Shown here: piece after piece, positions 33,776 to 41,765 of the stretch
Layout: the number at the start of each line of letters is the position of its first letter
Numbering within the stretch: the first letter of the stretch is position 1
Assembly: GCA_015075405.1 (NCBI GenBank)
Contig: JABTUK010000004.1
Coordinates: 186,001-250,000 of the forward strand
Reading direction: 5' to 3'
Origin: Anaerolineales bacterium
Lineage (GTDB): Bacteria > Chloroflexota > Anaerolineae > 4572-78 > J111
DNA length: 64,000 nucleotides
Translations under genes and position numbers: made by a program
Notes under the pieces: generated by a model
What the model saw: only the letters and a program-made list of their open reading frames with translations
Told to the model about the DNA's origin: nothing
The model's database searches: none

Positions 33776-34147
33776 TCACCCAGGTAAGGAAGCAAATGAT
33801 TGTCTCAGACCGCGGTCCGGCCTTTGCCGCTGATAAGGATAAATACAGGTAATACTGTAACGGATGGTATGCAAGCACCGTTCGGCCCGGTTCGGATGAA
33901 CAGCATTACGGCAAATCAGGGAGTTTTGCTCATCATCTGTGCCGGAAGTCAAGAGGGTGGATATTCTATCCCCTATCTCGAAGCCGCCCCCCTGGCAGTT
34001 GGGATTGCTGCAAGGCAAGCGCTCTGGATAATCAGGTGGGATATAAGTTATGCGTTCTTTCCGGTATAAAACACGCCCCGTTGTAGTTTTGGAGCGGCCC
34101 TCTTCTTGCCAGGTTAAGACGATAAAAACAGTTCTTTTAGATGTCAT
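33776..34147 (-). CDS. Small cysteine-containing protein of unknown function (123 aa)
   Basis: I do not recognise this protein. It has a very good ribosome site (TAAGGAG, 6 nt before ATG 34147) and sits 23 nt after the lipoprotein gene, so it is probably real and co-transcribed. Cysteines occur at LPCSNPNC, SLICRN, ERCLH and ITCIYPY, which could bind a metal such as zinc. The N-terminus is charged (MTSKRTVFIVLTWQEEGRSK). No signal peptide or membrane helix is visible. Confidence 0.6.
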   Translation of the reverse strand: MTSKRTVFIVLTWQEEGRSKTTTGRVLYRKERITYIPPDYPERLPCSNPNCQGGGFEIGDRISTLLTSGTDDEQNSLICRNAVHPNRAERCLHTIRYSITCIYPYQRQRPDRGLRQSFASLPG

Positions 34148-34170
34148 GATGCGCTCCTTACACTTGATGG

Positions 34171-34809
34171 CTATTGAACAATTAAATCCAGGCCGGGTTC
34201 AAACCGCACCCAATCCCCGTTGGCCCCCTGACATTCGGCTTTGCTGGAAAAGCAAATAGATAGCCACAGCTTATGTTGGCCGGGTGTGGAAAAAACCAAA
34301 TCGTCTTCATAGGTAACAGGCTTGCCGGCCTCGATCTGGCTGTTGTCGCCAATTGTTTGGAAATCACCGGAATCGGGGATTAAGCCCAAGATACCAATCG
34401 GCTTGACGCCGCCCTCGATGTTGGTCGCCTCGACTTTGACAAAAACCTTTTCGCCGACAGCATACACACTTTTGTTATCGCGCAAGGCAAGTTTGGCGAT
34501 CACCCCGTTCTGCGCTCCTGGGGTAGGCTCGACCACCGGCGGTGCTGACGGGGTAGGCAAATCAGAAGGTGATGAAGAGACAGGCTCAGGGGTCGGGGCC
34601 GGCAGGGTAGACCGTAAATTTTGACCTTCAACCGTCGGGGTCAGGGTGGGCAGACGGATGACCACTTCTGAGGGGGGGCGCGATGATAAAGAGGAACAGG
34701 CTAACATCAACATAATCAGGATGATATTCAGCATGATCCAGGAATGTCTGGGGCGCTGGATTGCCCCCTGATAATTTATTGAAGAGATCAAACGCTTTTG
34801 AGGTTTCAT
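34171..34809 (-). CDS. Lipoprotein with Pro/Thr-rich linker
   Basis: A 212-aa secreted lipoprotein. A hydrophobic segment ends in lipobox LMLACSS. Next is a Thr/Pro/Ser linker (LPTLTPTVEGQ, TPEPVSSSPSDLPTPSAPP), then a compact beta-domain of about 115 residues (KLALRDNKSVYAVGEKVFV, WLSICFSSKAECQG) similar to extracellular Ig-like folds. The start at 34809 gives a rather long pre-lipobox region (about 38 residues) and lacks a clear ribosome site. ATG 34734 is an alternative. Its partners downstream are the 123-aa and 45-aa genes. Function unknown. Confidence 0.7.
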   Translation of the reverse strand: MKPQKRLISSINYQGAIQRPRHSWIMLNIILIMLMLACSSLSSRPPSEVVIRLPTLTPTVEGQNLRSTLPAPTPEPVSSSPSDLPTPSAPPVVEPTPGAQNGVIAKLALRDNKSVYAVGEKVFVKVEATNIEGGVKPIGILGLIPDSGDFQTIGDNSQIEAGKPVTYEDDLVFSTPGQHKLWLSICFSSKAECQGANGDWVRFEPGLDLIVQ

Positions 34810-34908
34810 TGTTCTCAGATGAGAAACGTAGTTTTTGGCAGAGGGATGGACATACCTTAAGTGACGGTATGTCCATTCCCCCTGAAAAACTTGCTTTTTA
34901 GATCATAG

Positions 34909-35022
34909 GTAACTACTCAGCCATGTCATTTCGACCGAAGGGAGAAATCCCTAATGTTTATGTGCCCTTGCGGGGATTTCTCGGCTTACGGCCTCGAAAT
35001 GACATGGGGGCTGAGTAGTAAC
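34909..35022. mobile_element. MITE family 1, copy D (114 bp), intact with target duplication
   Basis: The ends are GTAACTACTCAGCC and GGCTGAGTAGTAAC. Long arms contain CATGTCATTTCGACC and CTCGAAATGACATG. A perfect 8-bp GATCATAG duplication flanks it (34901-34908 and 35023-35030). It is the best-preserved copy, defines the ends of the family, and is consistent with IS66-type mobilisation. Confidence 0.92.
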
Positions 35023-35046
35023 GATCATAGATTGTTACCGGCGCAC

Positions 35047-38000
35047 CTATTTGACTCGGGCTACAAACAGATTAGATACACCCCCGCCGCTCGATACCGC
35101 TCGCAGGCTGGGATTCTGCCCAATAGGAGCAGGGCCGGTGGTTGTCTGGAGCCGCCAGGTACCGGCTGCCGCCACTTGCGCCGTGCCGATAACTTGCAGA
35201 ACGTTGCCCGTACCTGGGTCAACCTGGGAAATGGTGATGGTATTCCCCGGCACTGAGCCTGTGCCATCAATCCGCCAGCGGTTATTGCCTGAAGCAAATT
35301 CGGCCTTGGTGATAGAAACCGTATCCGCTGCCGCCACCGTGATGGTGAGCGAGGCCGAACCGGTATCGCCGTTGTTATCCGTAGCCGAAGCCGTGATGGT
35401 ATGCGTTCCGGGCGAGAGCACCGCTGCGAAGGAAGCCCCCGTGCCAATTTGGCCGGCTACATCAGAGGTCCAAACCAGATTGGCGCTCACATCCCCATCT
35501 TCAACATCGGCGGCGGTTGCGGCAAAGTCAATCGAAGCGCCGAAGGCGAAAGCCGCTCCATCTACCGGAGTTGTGATGCTCACGGTAGGCACGTTATTGG
35601 CCGGCGAATTGACCACGACGGTGATAGAGGCCGAGCCGGTATCAGCGCCATCTGAAGCCGAGGCGGTAATGGTATGCGTGCCTAGCGACAGCCCATTGAC
35701 CACCAGGGGACTGCCAGTGCCGAGCGGCCCATCTATATCAGAACTCCATTCGATGGCCCCGACCGGCGACGGGCCGTCAGTATCGGTGGCGGTAGCCTCG
35801 AAACTAATCGAGTCGCCTACGGTGACAGCAGTCCCGTCTGTTGGTGCAGTGATGGCGACCGACGGGGGCGTATTGCCGGTAGGTGTGGTGATGTTTAAAG
35901 TGATGGTGGCGACGCCGGTCAGTCCGCCGGGGTCGGTAACCGAAGCGGTGATGGTGTGCGCTCCGAGCGAGAGATCATTCCGGGAGAAGGAAGCCCCGGC
36001 GCCAATCTGACCATCTATATTGGAGCTCCAGATGAGACTGGCGCTCACATCGTCCGGCCCATCCGTGGCAGTACCGGCAAAGTTAACGGTATCTCCGACC
36101 AGGGCGAGCGTTCCATCCGCAGGCGAGGTGATGCTCACCGTAGGGGCGGCGTTGGCGGTGACATTGACCGTGATGCTGGCCTGGCCGGTCAGGCCGCCGC
36201 TATCCACCACCGCCGCGGTAATCTGATGCGTTCCATCCGAGAGAACGGCGGAGATAGCCGCCCCATTGCCAAGCGGCCCATCTACATCAGAGGTCCAGAC
36301 CAGGTTGGCGCTCAACCCGGCTTCTTCGGCATCATTAACCGTGCCGCTGAAAGCGATGGATGTGCCGCTGGCGAAGTTAGCCCCATCACTGGGCGTATCA
36401 ATGGTTACGCTGGGGGCAGTATTGCCTGGACCAGTGGCCGCCGTAACCAGTTTGCCGACGACAGCGAACTGATCGGTTTGGGTAACATTGTTGCCAGCCC
36501 CGCCGGCATCCGGCCCTTCAATACGGAAGAAGTTGGTGCCAAAGGGGCTGCCGGTGACGGTGTGGGGAGTCGCCCCATCACCAATATAGCCGGCCGGCGG
36601 CGCCGGCGCGGTCTGATCCCACACCAGGAAAGGCCCGGCCATCTGGTTGAAGACGCCGTTGAACCCGCCATCCGTACCCAGGTCATTGGTAATATTGATG
36701 CCACCCGTTCCATCGGCGGGCAATACCTCAACCCCATAGGGATGGGTGATGGTATAAACTGCGCCGGGAACCAGCCCATCAACGCGCAGGCGCAGCCGGG
36801 CAAAGGTAATCTGGTCACCCGCAGCTGGAGCGCCGTTGGCAAAACCACCTTCCAGGGCCAGCGTCAGCAGCGCGTCGCCGCCCCCGGTTGGGGTAATGGC
36901 ATCGGCCGACCAGTAGAAGACTTCATTCGGGAAGTTGTCGGGGAAGGTAAAGGGCGGCGCTGTGGGCAAGCCACAGCGGGCCTGACTGTTCAGACACAGT
37001 TCCAGCACCAGCGGATTCTGATTAACCGTCACCGTGCCCTCATTTGAAGTTGCGCCGGCGTTATCCCGCACCGTGTAAGTAAAGCTGTCGGTCGGTTGGA
37101 GCGGGGTTGAATCTTGATACCATACCGGGAAGCCGTGAGTTGGATGAACCGGCCCAACCGCCACCGGCGACGTGCCGCTGTTGGTGTTGGGGGTAAAGAG
37201 GATAGCGCCCGTGCTGGGGTTAACACTGACCGTCCCGCCGTTCTGAGTTGGCCCAACAACCACAGTGGTTGGATCAACCAGGCCATCGGGGTCATTGTCG
37301 TTAGCCAGGACGTTGATGGTTACGGGAATCACCCCCGTGGTGGCGGCATTATCATTAGCCGTAGTGGGCGGAGTGTTGCCACCCGCAGCCACAACAGTGA
37401 CAACAACGGAATCGGAACTACCCAGGCCGCCGCTGTCGCTGACTGAGGCCACAATGGTGTGAACACCCACGGAAAGCACAGTTGAGAAAGTAGCCCCGGT
37501 TCCGATCTCGTTATCTAGCGAGGAAGTCCAAATTAGACTCGCATCCAGATTTCCATCTTCGGGGTCGGTAGCCGTGCCGGTGAAAGTGACCGAGGTCCCC
37601 TCCACCACAGAAAGACCGTCGAGCGGTTCAATGATGTTTACGCTTGGGTTGAGGTTGGCCGGGTTAAAGTCGCTGCCAACCACGGTGACCGGCTCTTCGG
37701 CCAGGCCGCCCCGGCTGGAGCCGACGACAACCTTGACTGGAGGAACCGTCATGACGTTTGAAAAGGTATCGCCGGGGGCGGCGGTACCCAAGACAACGCC
37801 GCCATCCCCTCGAATGGTCAGGGTGGGGACAGAGTCTTCGTCGCTTGATCGGGCCACCACCTCTAAGGTGTTGGTATCGGCGTTATATTCAGCCCTGTTG
37901 ATGGTGACAACATCCACCACGGTCACGGTGGAAACACTCGGCGGATTATCGCCCAGGTTGGTAACGGTGATGGTAGCCGGAGGAGATGACGAACCGTCGA

Positions 38001-39003
38001 AGCCCAGCCGGGCAAAATAGCGCCCGTTCCCGTCCCCTTCCATATCGGTGGGCGCGAGGCCCGCGCCGGTAACCCGGAGGATCGCGCCGGCCTCGGTGAA
38101 GGCGTAAACATTGAGCGACTCTGGGCCTGGTCCGGTGCTGTTTTTGTAAGTCGCCAGAGATGCGCCCGTCCCGGTATTGGTTCTGATTTTACCCGAAATC
38201 AGAAACAAGTCGGTTTCGATGCAGTCTGTGGTGGAAGTGGGGCTGGCCCCCAGAAACGGATTGGCGCACAGAAAAGGGCTGCCTGTAAAGGCGTTGTCCG
38301 GCCCCTCGATGCGGAAGAAATTGGTGTTGAAGGGGCTGCCGGTCACTCTATGTTCCACAATCGGGTCGCCGATAAAACCGGGGGCTAAATCGGGATCTCC
38401 CGGAAAGGTGTCCCAGGTTAAAAATGGCCCAATTCGGCTGTTTAACGCGCCGGTAAAATCGCCCGGCGCGCCAATGCCGATATCTTCGGTGAAGTTGATG
38501 GCTTTTACGCCGGCCGCAACGCCAGGGTGAACATCCTGGCCATAGGGATGGGTGACGGTGTAGGTTCCGCCAACGTCAAGATCAACCCGATAGCGGATGC
38601 GGCCAAAACTGACCTGGTCGCCCGGCACTACCGGCCCGTTGGCAAAGGCCGCTTCCAGGGCCAAGACCAGGCCGGCCCCGCCGCCGGAGCCATTTGTTTC
38701 CAGCAGAGCATCGGCAGACCACCAGAAGGCCTCATCGGGGAAGTTGGTGGGAACAATGGGCGGCTGGTTAGGATCAAAGGGATCGCCCGGAAGGGGGGCA
38801 AAATTACACAATGGATTGGCAAAATCTACACACAGTTCCAGGGCCAAACCGTTGGCGTCTTTGTACCAGAGCGGGAAGCCGTTGTCGGGGTTAATCGGCC
38901 CAACCGTGGTTAAACCGCCCGCCGCTGAAGTGGCATAAACACTAACAAGTAACAATAAAATAACCCCTAACAAAAGAGGTATTACTTTTGACTTTGCTTG
39001 CAT
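35047..39003 (-). CDS. Large secreted Ig-repeat surface protein
   Basis: A 1318-aa exported protein. The signal peptide VIPLLLGVILLLLVSVYATSA is preceded by ATG 39003 with GGGAGG upstream. Next comes a domain of about 280 residues (GPINPDNGFPLWYKDA ... TGSPFNTNFFRIEGPD). This domain reappears later in a second copy (FPDNFPNEVFYWSADA ... TGSPFGTNFFRIEGPD). Between and after them are many Ig-like units of the form TITSPADGT ... LIWTSDVDG ... GTHTITASVTD. The last 90 residues (VSITKAEFASGNNRWRIDG) match the C-terminus of the 2331-aa protein. It is likely a surface adhesin or matrix protein. The second domain copy is interleaved with a cadherin-like unit. Confidence 0.82.
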   Translation of the reverse strand: MQAKSKVIPLLLGVILLLLVSVYATSAAGGLTTVGPINPDNGFPLWYKDANGLALELCVDFANPLCNFAPLPGDPFDPNQPPIVPTNFPDEAFWWSADALLETNGSGGGAGLVLALEAAFANGPVVPGDQVSFGRIRYRVDLDVGGTYTVTHPYGQDVHPGVAAGVKAINFTEDIGIGAPGDFTGALNSRIGPFLTWDTFPGDPDLAPGFIGDPIVEHRVTGSPFNTNFFRIEGPDNAFTGSPFLCANPFLGASPTSTTDCIETDLFLISGKIRTNTGTGASLATYKNSTGPGPESLNVYAFTEAGAILRVTGAGLAPTDMEGDGNGRYFARLGFDGSSSPPATITVTNLGDNPPSVSTVTVVDVVTINRAEYNADTNTLEVVARSSDEDSVPTLTIRGDGGVVLGTAAPGDTFSNVMTVPPVKVVVGSSRGGLAEEPVTVVGSDFNPANLNPSVNIIEPLDGLSVVEGTSVTFTGTATDPEDGNLDASLIWTSSLDNEIGTGATFSTVLSVGVHTIVASVSDSGGLGSSDSVVVTVVAAGGNTPPTTANDNAATTGVIPVTINVLANDNDPDGLVDPTTVVVGPTQNGGTVSVNPSTGAILFTPNTNSGTSPVAVGPVHPTHGFPVWYQDSTPLQPTDSFTYTVRDNAGATSNEGTVTVNQNPLVLELCLNSQARCGLPTAPPFTFPDNFPNEVFYWSADAITPTGGGDALLTLALEGGFANGAPAAGDQITFARLRLRVDGLVPGAVYTITHPYGVEVLPADGTGGINITNDLGTDGGFNGVFNQMAGPFLVWDQTAPAPPAGYIGDGATPHTVTGSPFGTNFFRIEGPDAGGAGNNVTQTDQFAVVGKLVTAATGPGNTAPSVTIDTPSDGANFASGTSIAFSGTVNDAEEAGLSANLVWTSDVDGPLGNGAAISAVLSDGTHQITAAVVDSGGLTGQASITVNVTANAAPTVSITSPADGTLALVGDTVNFAGTATDGPDDVSASLIWSSNIDGQIGAGASFSRNDLSLGAHTITASVTDPGGLTGVATITLNITTPTGNTPPSVAITAPTDGTAVTVGDSISFEATATDTDGPSPVGAIEWSSDIDGPLGTGSPLVVNGLSLGTHTITASASDGADTGSASITVVVNSPANNVPTVSITTPVDGAAFAFGASIDFAATAADVEDGDVSANLVWTSDVAGQIGTGASFAAVLSPGTHTITASATDNNGDTGSASLTITVAAADTVSITKAEFASGNNRWRIDGTGSVPGNTITISQVDPGTGNVLQVIGTAQVAAAGTWRLQTTTGPAPIGQNPSLRAVSSGGGVSNLFVARVK

Positions 39004-39132
39004 ACTTTTCCTCCCTAAATTAATAAAAACGGATTTTGAAAATAGATGGTGATACCCCAGCCTTATTAATGATCTTCTTCCTCCCCCCTTAGGTTCCCAA
39101 GATTGTTCTCACGCATCTGCTTAAGTGTTATC

Positions 39133-39159
39133 AAAAAAAATGACTCGCCGGGCGAGTCA
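39133..39159 (-). terminator. Intrinsic terminator in the leader of the Ig-repeat gene
   Basis: TGACTCGC/GCGAGTCA (stem 8 bp with a 3-nt loop) is followed on the minus strand by eight T (39140-39133). It lies about 130 nt before the start codon at 39003 and after the four-hairpin element, so transcription into that gene must either pass it or begin downstream. Confidence 0.8.
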
Positions 39160-39191
39160 CAACCTTTCCTTATTTTTCCCAATTTACCGGG

Positions 39192-39413
39192 AAATAAAAA
39201 TGCTCTCTGCTTGGTTCCAAGGCCAAACAGGGAGCATGATTTTTTTTCAGAAAAAAGCCCCATGTTCGGCGAAGATAGCCCCAACAAAGAGCCTGATTGT
39301 AAGCATTATCAAGCCACTTCAGGCAATGAAGAAGCCTATCTTTATCCCGACAGAATAAGGTTTGGTTGTGTTTGAAAGAACCAACCCGCAGCCCGCGTAG
39401 CACCAGGTTGGTT
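39192..39413 (-). ncRNA. Four-hairpin leader-like RNA element, copy 3 (upstream of the Ig-repeat gene)
   Basis: On the minus strand: hairpin D (39413-39379, stem AACCAACC, loop with GTGCTACGCGGGCTG), hairpin C (39365-39335), hairpin B (39293-39256) and hairpin A (39236-39201, TGCTCCCTGTT/AGCAGAGAGCA with one mismatch, then TTTTTATTT). Order, spacing and loop cores match the copy at 33355-33574, while stem sequences differ with compensation. A second terminator follows at 39133-39159. A role in conditional transcription of surface genes is plausible but unproven. Confidence 0.6.
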
Positions 39414-39429
39414 ACAAATTAACTAATCT

Positions 39430-39510
39430 CTATCGCATCCTGAACAGCACGGAACTCGTCCTGAGCTTGCCGAAGGGCGAGGGGAGCGCATATCGAAGGG
39501 TGCGATTTAA
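39430..39510. repeat. Palindromic repeat related to 16868-16988
   Basis: Contains CATCCTGAACAGCACGG, CTGAGCTTGCCGAAGGGCGA and CGCATATCGAAGGGTGCGATT, a degraded member of the CCTGAGTAG / TATCGAAGGGTGCGA family. The rest of 39511-39636 holds nothing I can name. Confidence 0.55.
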
Positions 39511-39636
39511 AAAAAATCCGAACTCGGGTTATGGATGTCGAGGTTTTGGTGGCCTGGATGGGATAGGAATATAGTATTACAGTACACTTTAAAGTAAAAG
39601 GGGCAATTTACTGAACATTGCCCCTGACATAAACTA

Positions 39637-41361
39637 CTATTTTTTCCGACAAATGTCTGATAACAATTTCGGACATTTGTCGGATGCGCTCAATTGGGAT
39701 GACCCCCGACGATTAAGATAACGACTAATGCGCCACCCGATACTCATCGCCAATGCAAAAATACTCGACCATAGCCAGGCCGGACGATTGATTGGAAGGG
39801 AATAGCCCGTTTCAGGTAAGAAAGCCACAGGCAAAGCGGAGGTTGGCGTCACAGCCGCAATCGCGGCAAGCGTGGGCGACGGCAAGAGGCTGGGCGTGGG
39901 GGAGAAGTGTGGTTGGGTTGGCGACGACCGAGTGGGTTCGGGTGTATCCGGTGGTTTGGGTGTTTTGGTGGCGGCGGGCGTTTTGGTGGCGGTTGGCGTT
40001 GGCGTAAGGGTAGACGGCGGCGCGGTAACGGGACCGAGGGCCAATCCGGCCGGATAGCCATAAGAAACTACCGGACCAAAGCCATAAATATAAGCTCCAA
40101 ACGGGTCGCTGCTGGAAAGGTGGTGCGCTCCGACTGTTAGCGGCAGGGTTGCGCCGGAATAGGAGCCGGCGCCGATAGGGCTAAAGAGAGCTGAGTCTAC
40201 CGGCGCACCATCGAGAGTTAGGGTCCCCAAGGCGCTGGTTGGGATGATAACATTGGCAAAATTGGCCGGATAACCGGAAGGAACCACAAAATCATAAGCA
40301 AATAAGAATTGAGTGTTGGCGGCAACCAGAATCATAAACGGATCGCTGGAGACGCTGCTACAGTTTTGGCCTTTGGCAAATTGAGCCACCAACGCCGGGG
40401 CGGAAGTAGAGATAATCACCGGGGAAGTAAGGGCTATTTCTTGCACTTGGCCCTGATTAAGGTTAGTCACTGTAACCCCGTCAACCAACACGTTAGTGCC
40501 GTTTTGGCTGGCCACCACCCGCAAAAAATTGTCCCCTTGTTGCTGAGCCAGCGGAAACACATTAAATTCCTGGCCCCAGGTTGAACTGGGCGGCAACTGC
40601 TCGACAAGGTGATCACAAAAACCGCAACCGGCATCAGGCAAGGAGACACAGCGATTGCCCGCGAAGACGGCCACAGGTTGGGTAGCTTGGATAACCGTTC
40701 CGGTCAAATCTCCGCCCACCGAGTTGGTCTGCAAAGTATAGGTTTGGAGCGCATCCAGGGTAATAGTATAGGGGATTCCTGCCGGATGGAGGCCAATATC
40801 AACACTGGGAATGATGGTAACATCCGTCCCATCCGCCGGGGCGACGATAGCAATCTCCGCCGGCCCCACCCCCGGCAAACCGGCCCCAAATAAAGTATCG
40901 GGCCAGGACATGACAATATACTCGCTGCCCAAGACATCCACCGGCAGGGCCAGGTAGGCGTCATTGCTGGTAACCGGTTCGCCGGGATTGAGCAGATAAA
41001 GCGCGATTTCCTGATCTGCCGTAACCCGAATACCCAGGTTGGCAATCACCTCGCTCCCTTGCACTTCCGCCCCCAAGGGTAAATCTACCCTGGCCGAGCT
41101 ATTGGCTGTGACATTAAAGGGCTGGCTAAAACCAAGACCGGGTATCTCGACCAGGCCGGTGGCGTCTACGGCGCTCGCGATCAGCAGGTCAGCCCCGGTC
41201 CCATCTTCCAGGTTATCGGTGTAAACAATAACAAATTCGGCTCCTAAACTATCGTTGGCTTGAGCTGAAACCCATAAGATTTCTCTCTCGGAGCCAACAA
41301 TCAAGGTAAAGATGGTAAACAAGATTAAGGCAAATAATTTCCCTCCGCTTACTCGGCTCAT
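39637..41361 (-). CDS. IgGFc-binding-like surface protein with LPETG motif
   Basis: A 574-aa exported protein. The signal peptide is FALILFTIFTLIVGSEREILWVSA. Residues about 35-440 form a beta-rich domain resembling the IgGFc-binding protein N-terminal family (EFVIVYTDNLEDG, VIANLGIRVTADQEIALYLL, AVFAGNRCVSLP, CDHLVEQLPPSSTWGQEF). A Thr/Pro-rich stalk follows (TPTATKTPAATKTPKPP), then FLPETGYSLP, a membrane helix (WLWSSIFALAMSIGW) and a basic tail. This layout is that of a sortase substrate, though the tail after the helix is long, about 30 residues. The last codons contain two copies of the dyad found upstream. It is divergent from the second two-component pair. Confidence 0.82.
   Translation of the reverse strand: MSRVSGGKLFALILFTIFTLIVGSEREILWVSAQANDSLGAEFVIVYTDNLEDGTGADLLIASAVDATGLVEIPGLGFSQPFNVTANSSARVDLPLGAEVQGSEVIANLGIRVTADQEIALYLLNPGEPVTSNDAYLALPVDVLGSEYIVMSWPDTLFGAGLPGVGPAEIAIVAPADGTDVTIIPSVDIGLHPAGIPYTITLDALQTYTLQTNSVGGDLTGTVIQATQPVAVFAGNRCVSLPDAGCGFCDHLVEQLPPSSTWGQEFNVFPLAQQQGDNFLRVVASQNGTNVLVDGVTVTNLNQGQVQEIALTSPVIISTSAPALVAQFAKGQNCSSVSSDPFMILVAANTQFLFAYDFVVPSGYPANFANVIIPTSALGTLTLDGAPVDSALFSPIGAGSYSGATLPLTVGAHHLSSSDPFGAYIYGFGPVVSYGYPAGLALGPVTAPPSTLTPTPTATKTPAATKTPKPPDTPEPTRSSPTQPHFSPTPSLLPSPTLAAIAAVTPTSALPVAFLPETGYSLPINRPAWLWSSIFALAMSIGWRISRYLNRRGSSQLSASDKCPKLLSDICRKK
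39646..39684. promoter_or_regulatory. Two facing copies of the GACATTTGTC dyad at a gene's 3' end
   Basis: CCGACAAATGTCTGA (39646-39660) and CGGACATTTGTCGGA (39670-39684) are inverted relative to each other. They match the pair at 41451-41487. They lie in the last codons of the IgGFc-like gene. They could be regulator sites or a hairpin, but no T tract follows on the coding strand. Confidence 0.4.
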
Positions 41362-41450
41362 GTTATTCCCCTCCCACTGCCAAAACTGCCTGGTTCTAAA
41401 ATATTACGTCCTGCTCAAGAGAGGAATGGACAATCATCGGCAGATTGCTT

Positions 41451-41487
41451 CCGACATTTGTCGCTATTTTTTCAGACTTTTGTCTGA
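41451..41487. promoter_or_regulatory. Pair of candidate operator dyads in a divergent promoter region
   Basis: CCGACATTTGTCGC (41451-41464) and TCAGACTTTTGTCTGA (41472-41487) are both symmetric. Their centres are 22 bp apart, about two helical turns. They lie about 100 bp before the minus-strand IgGFc-like gene and about 290 bp before the plus-strand kinase gene. A response regulator dimer pair is a natural candidate to bind them. The rest of 41362-41765 holds no gene that I can support. Confidence 0.5.
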
Positions 41488-41765
41488 TGGCATTTATACA
41501 TTTAACCCATGAGGTGTTATAATTGTCATTGGGCTATTGACGAATCACCTGGTTTTAACTTTTTTCTAATGATTTTTATATGATCTTCCCATGAAGGCCG
41601 GTTATATTTAATTATTAATATTATTTTCAGCAAGCAACATTGTCTCCAATAAAGCCCGGCCGAAAAATATTTACCAATTTTGAGAGTCAAAACTTATTAG
41701 AAGTTTGAGCCGTCGTTGGCCTGGTAAGGTGGGTGATTGGCATAACGTTATGGGGGGGTAACGGG

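Noticed and set aside
39646..39684. Facing dyads considered as a terminator of the IgGFc-like gene
   Set aside because: On the coding strand the hairpin is followed by A residues, not T, and it lies within the last codons.
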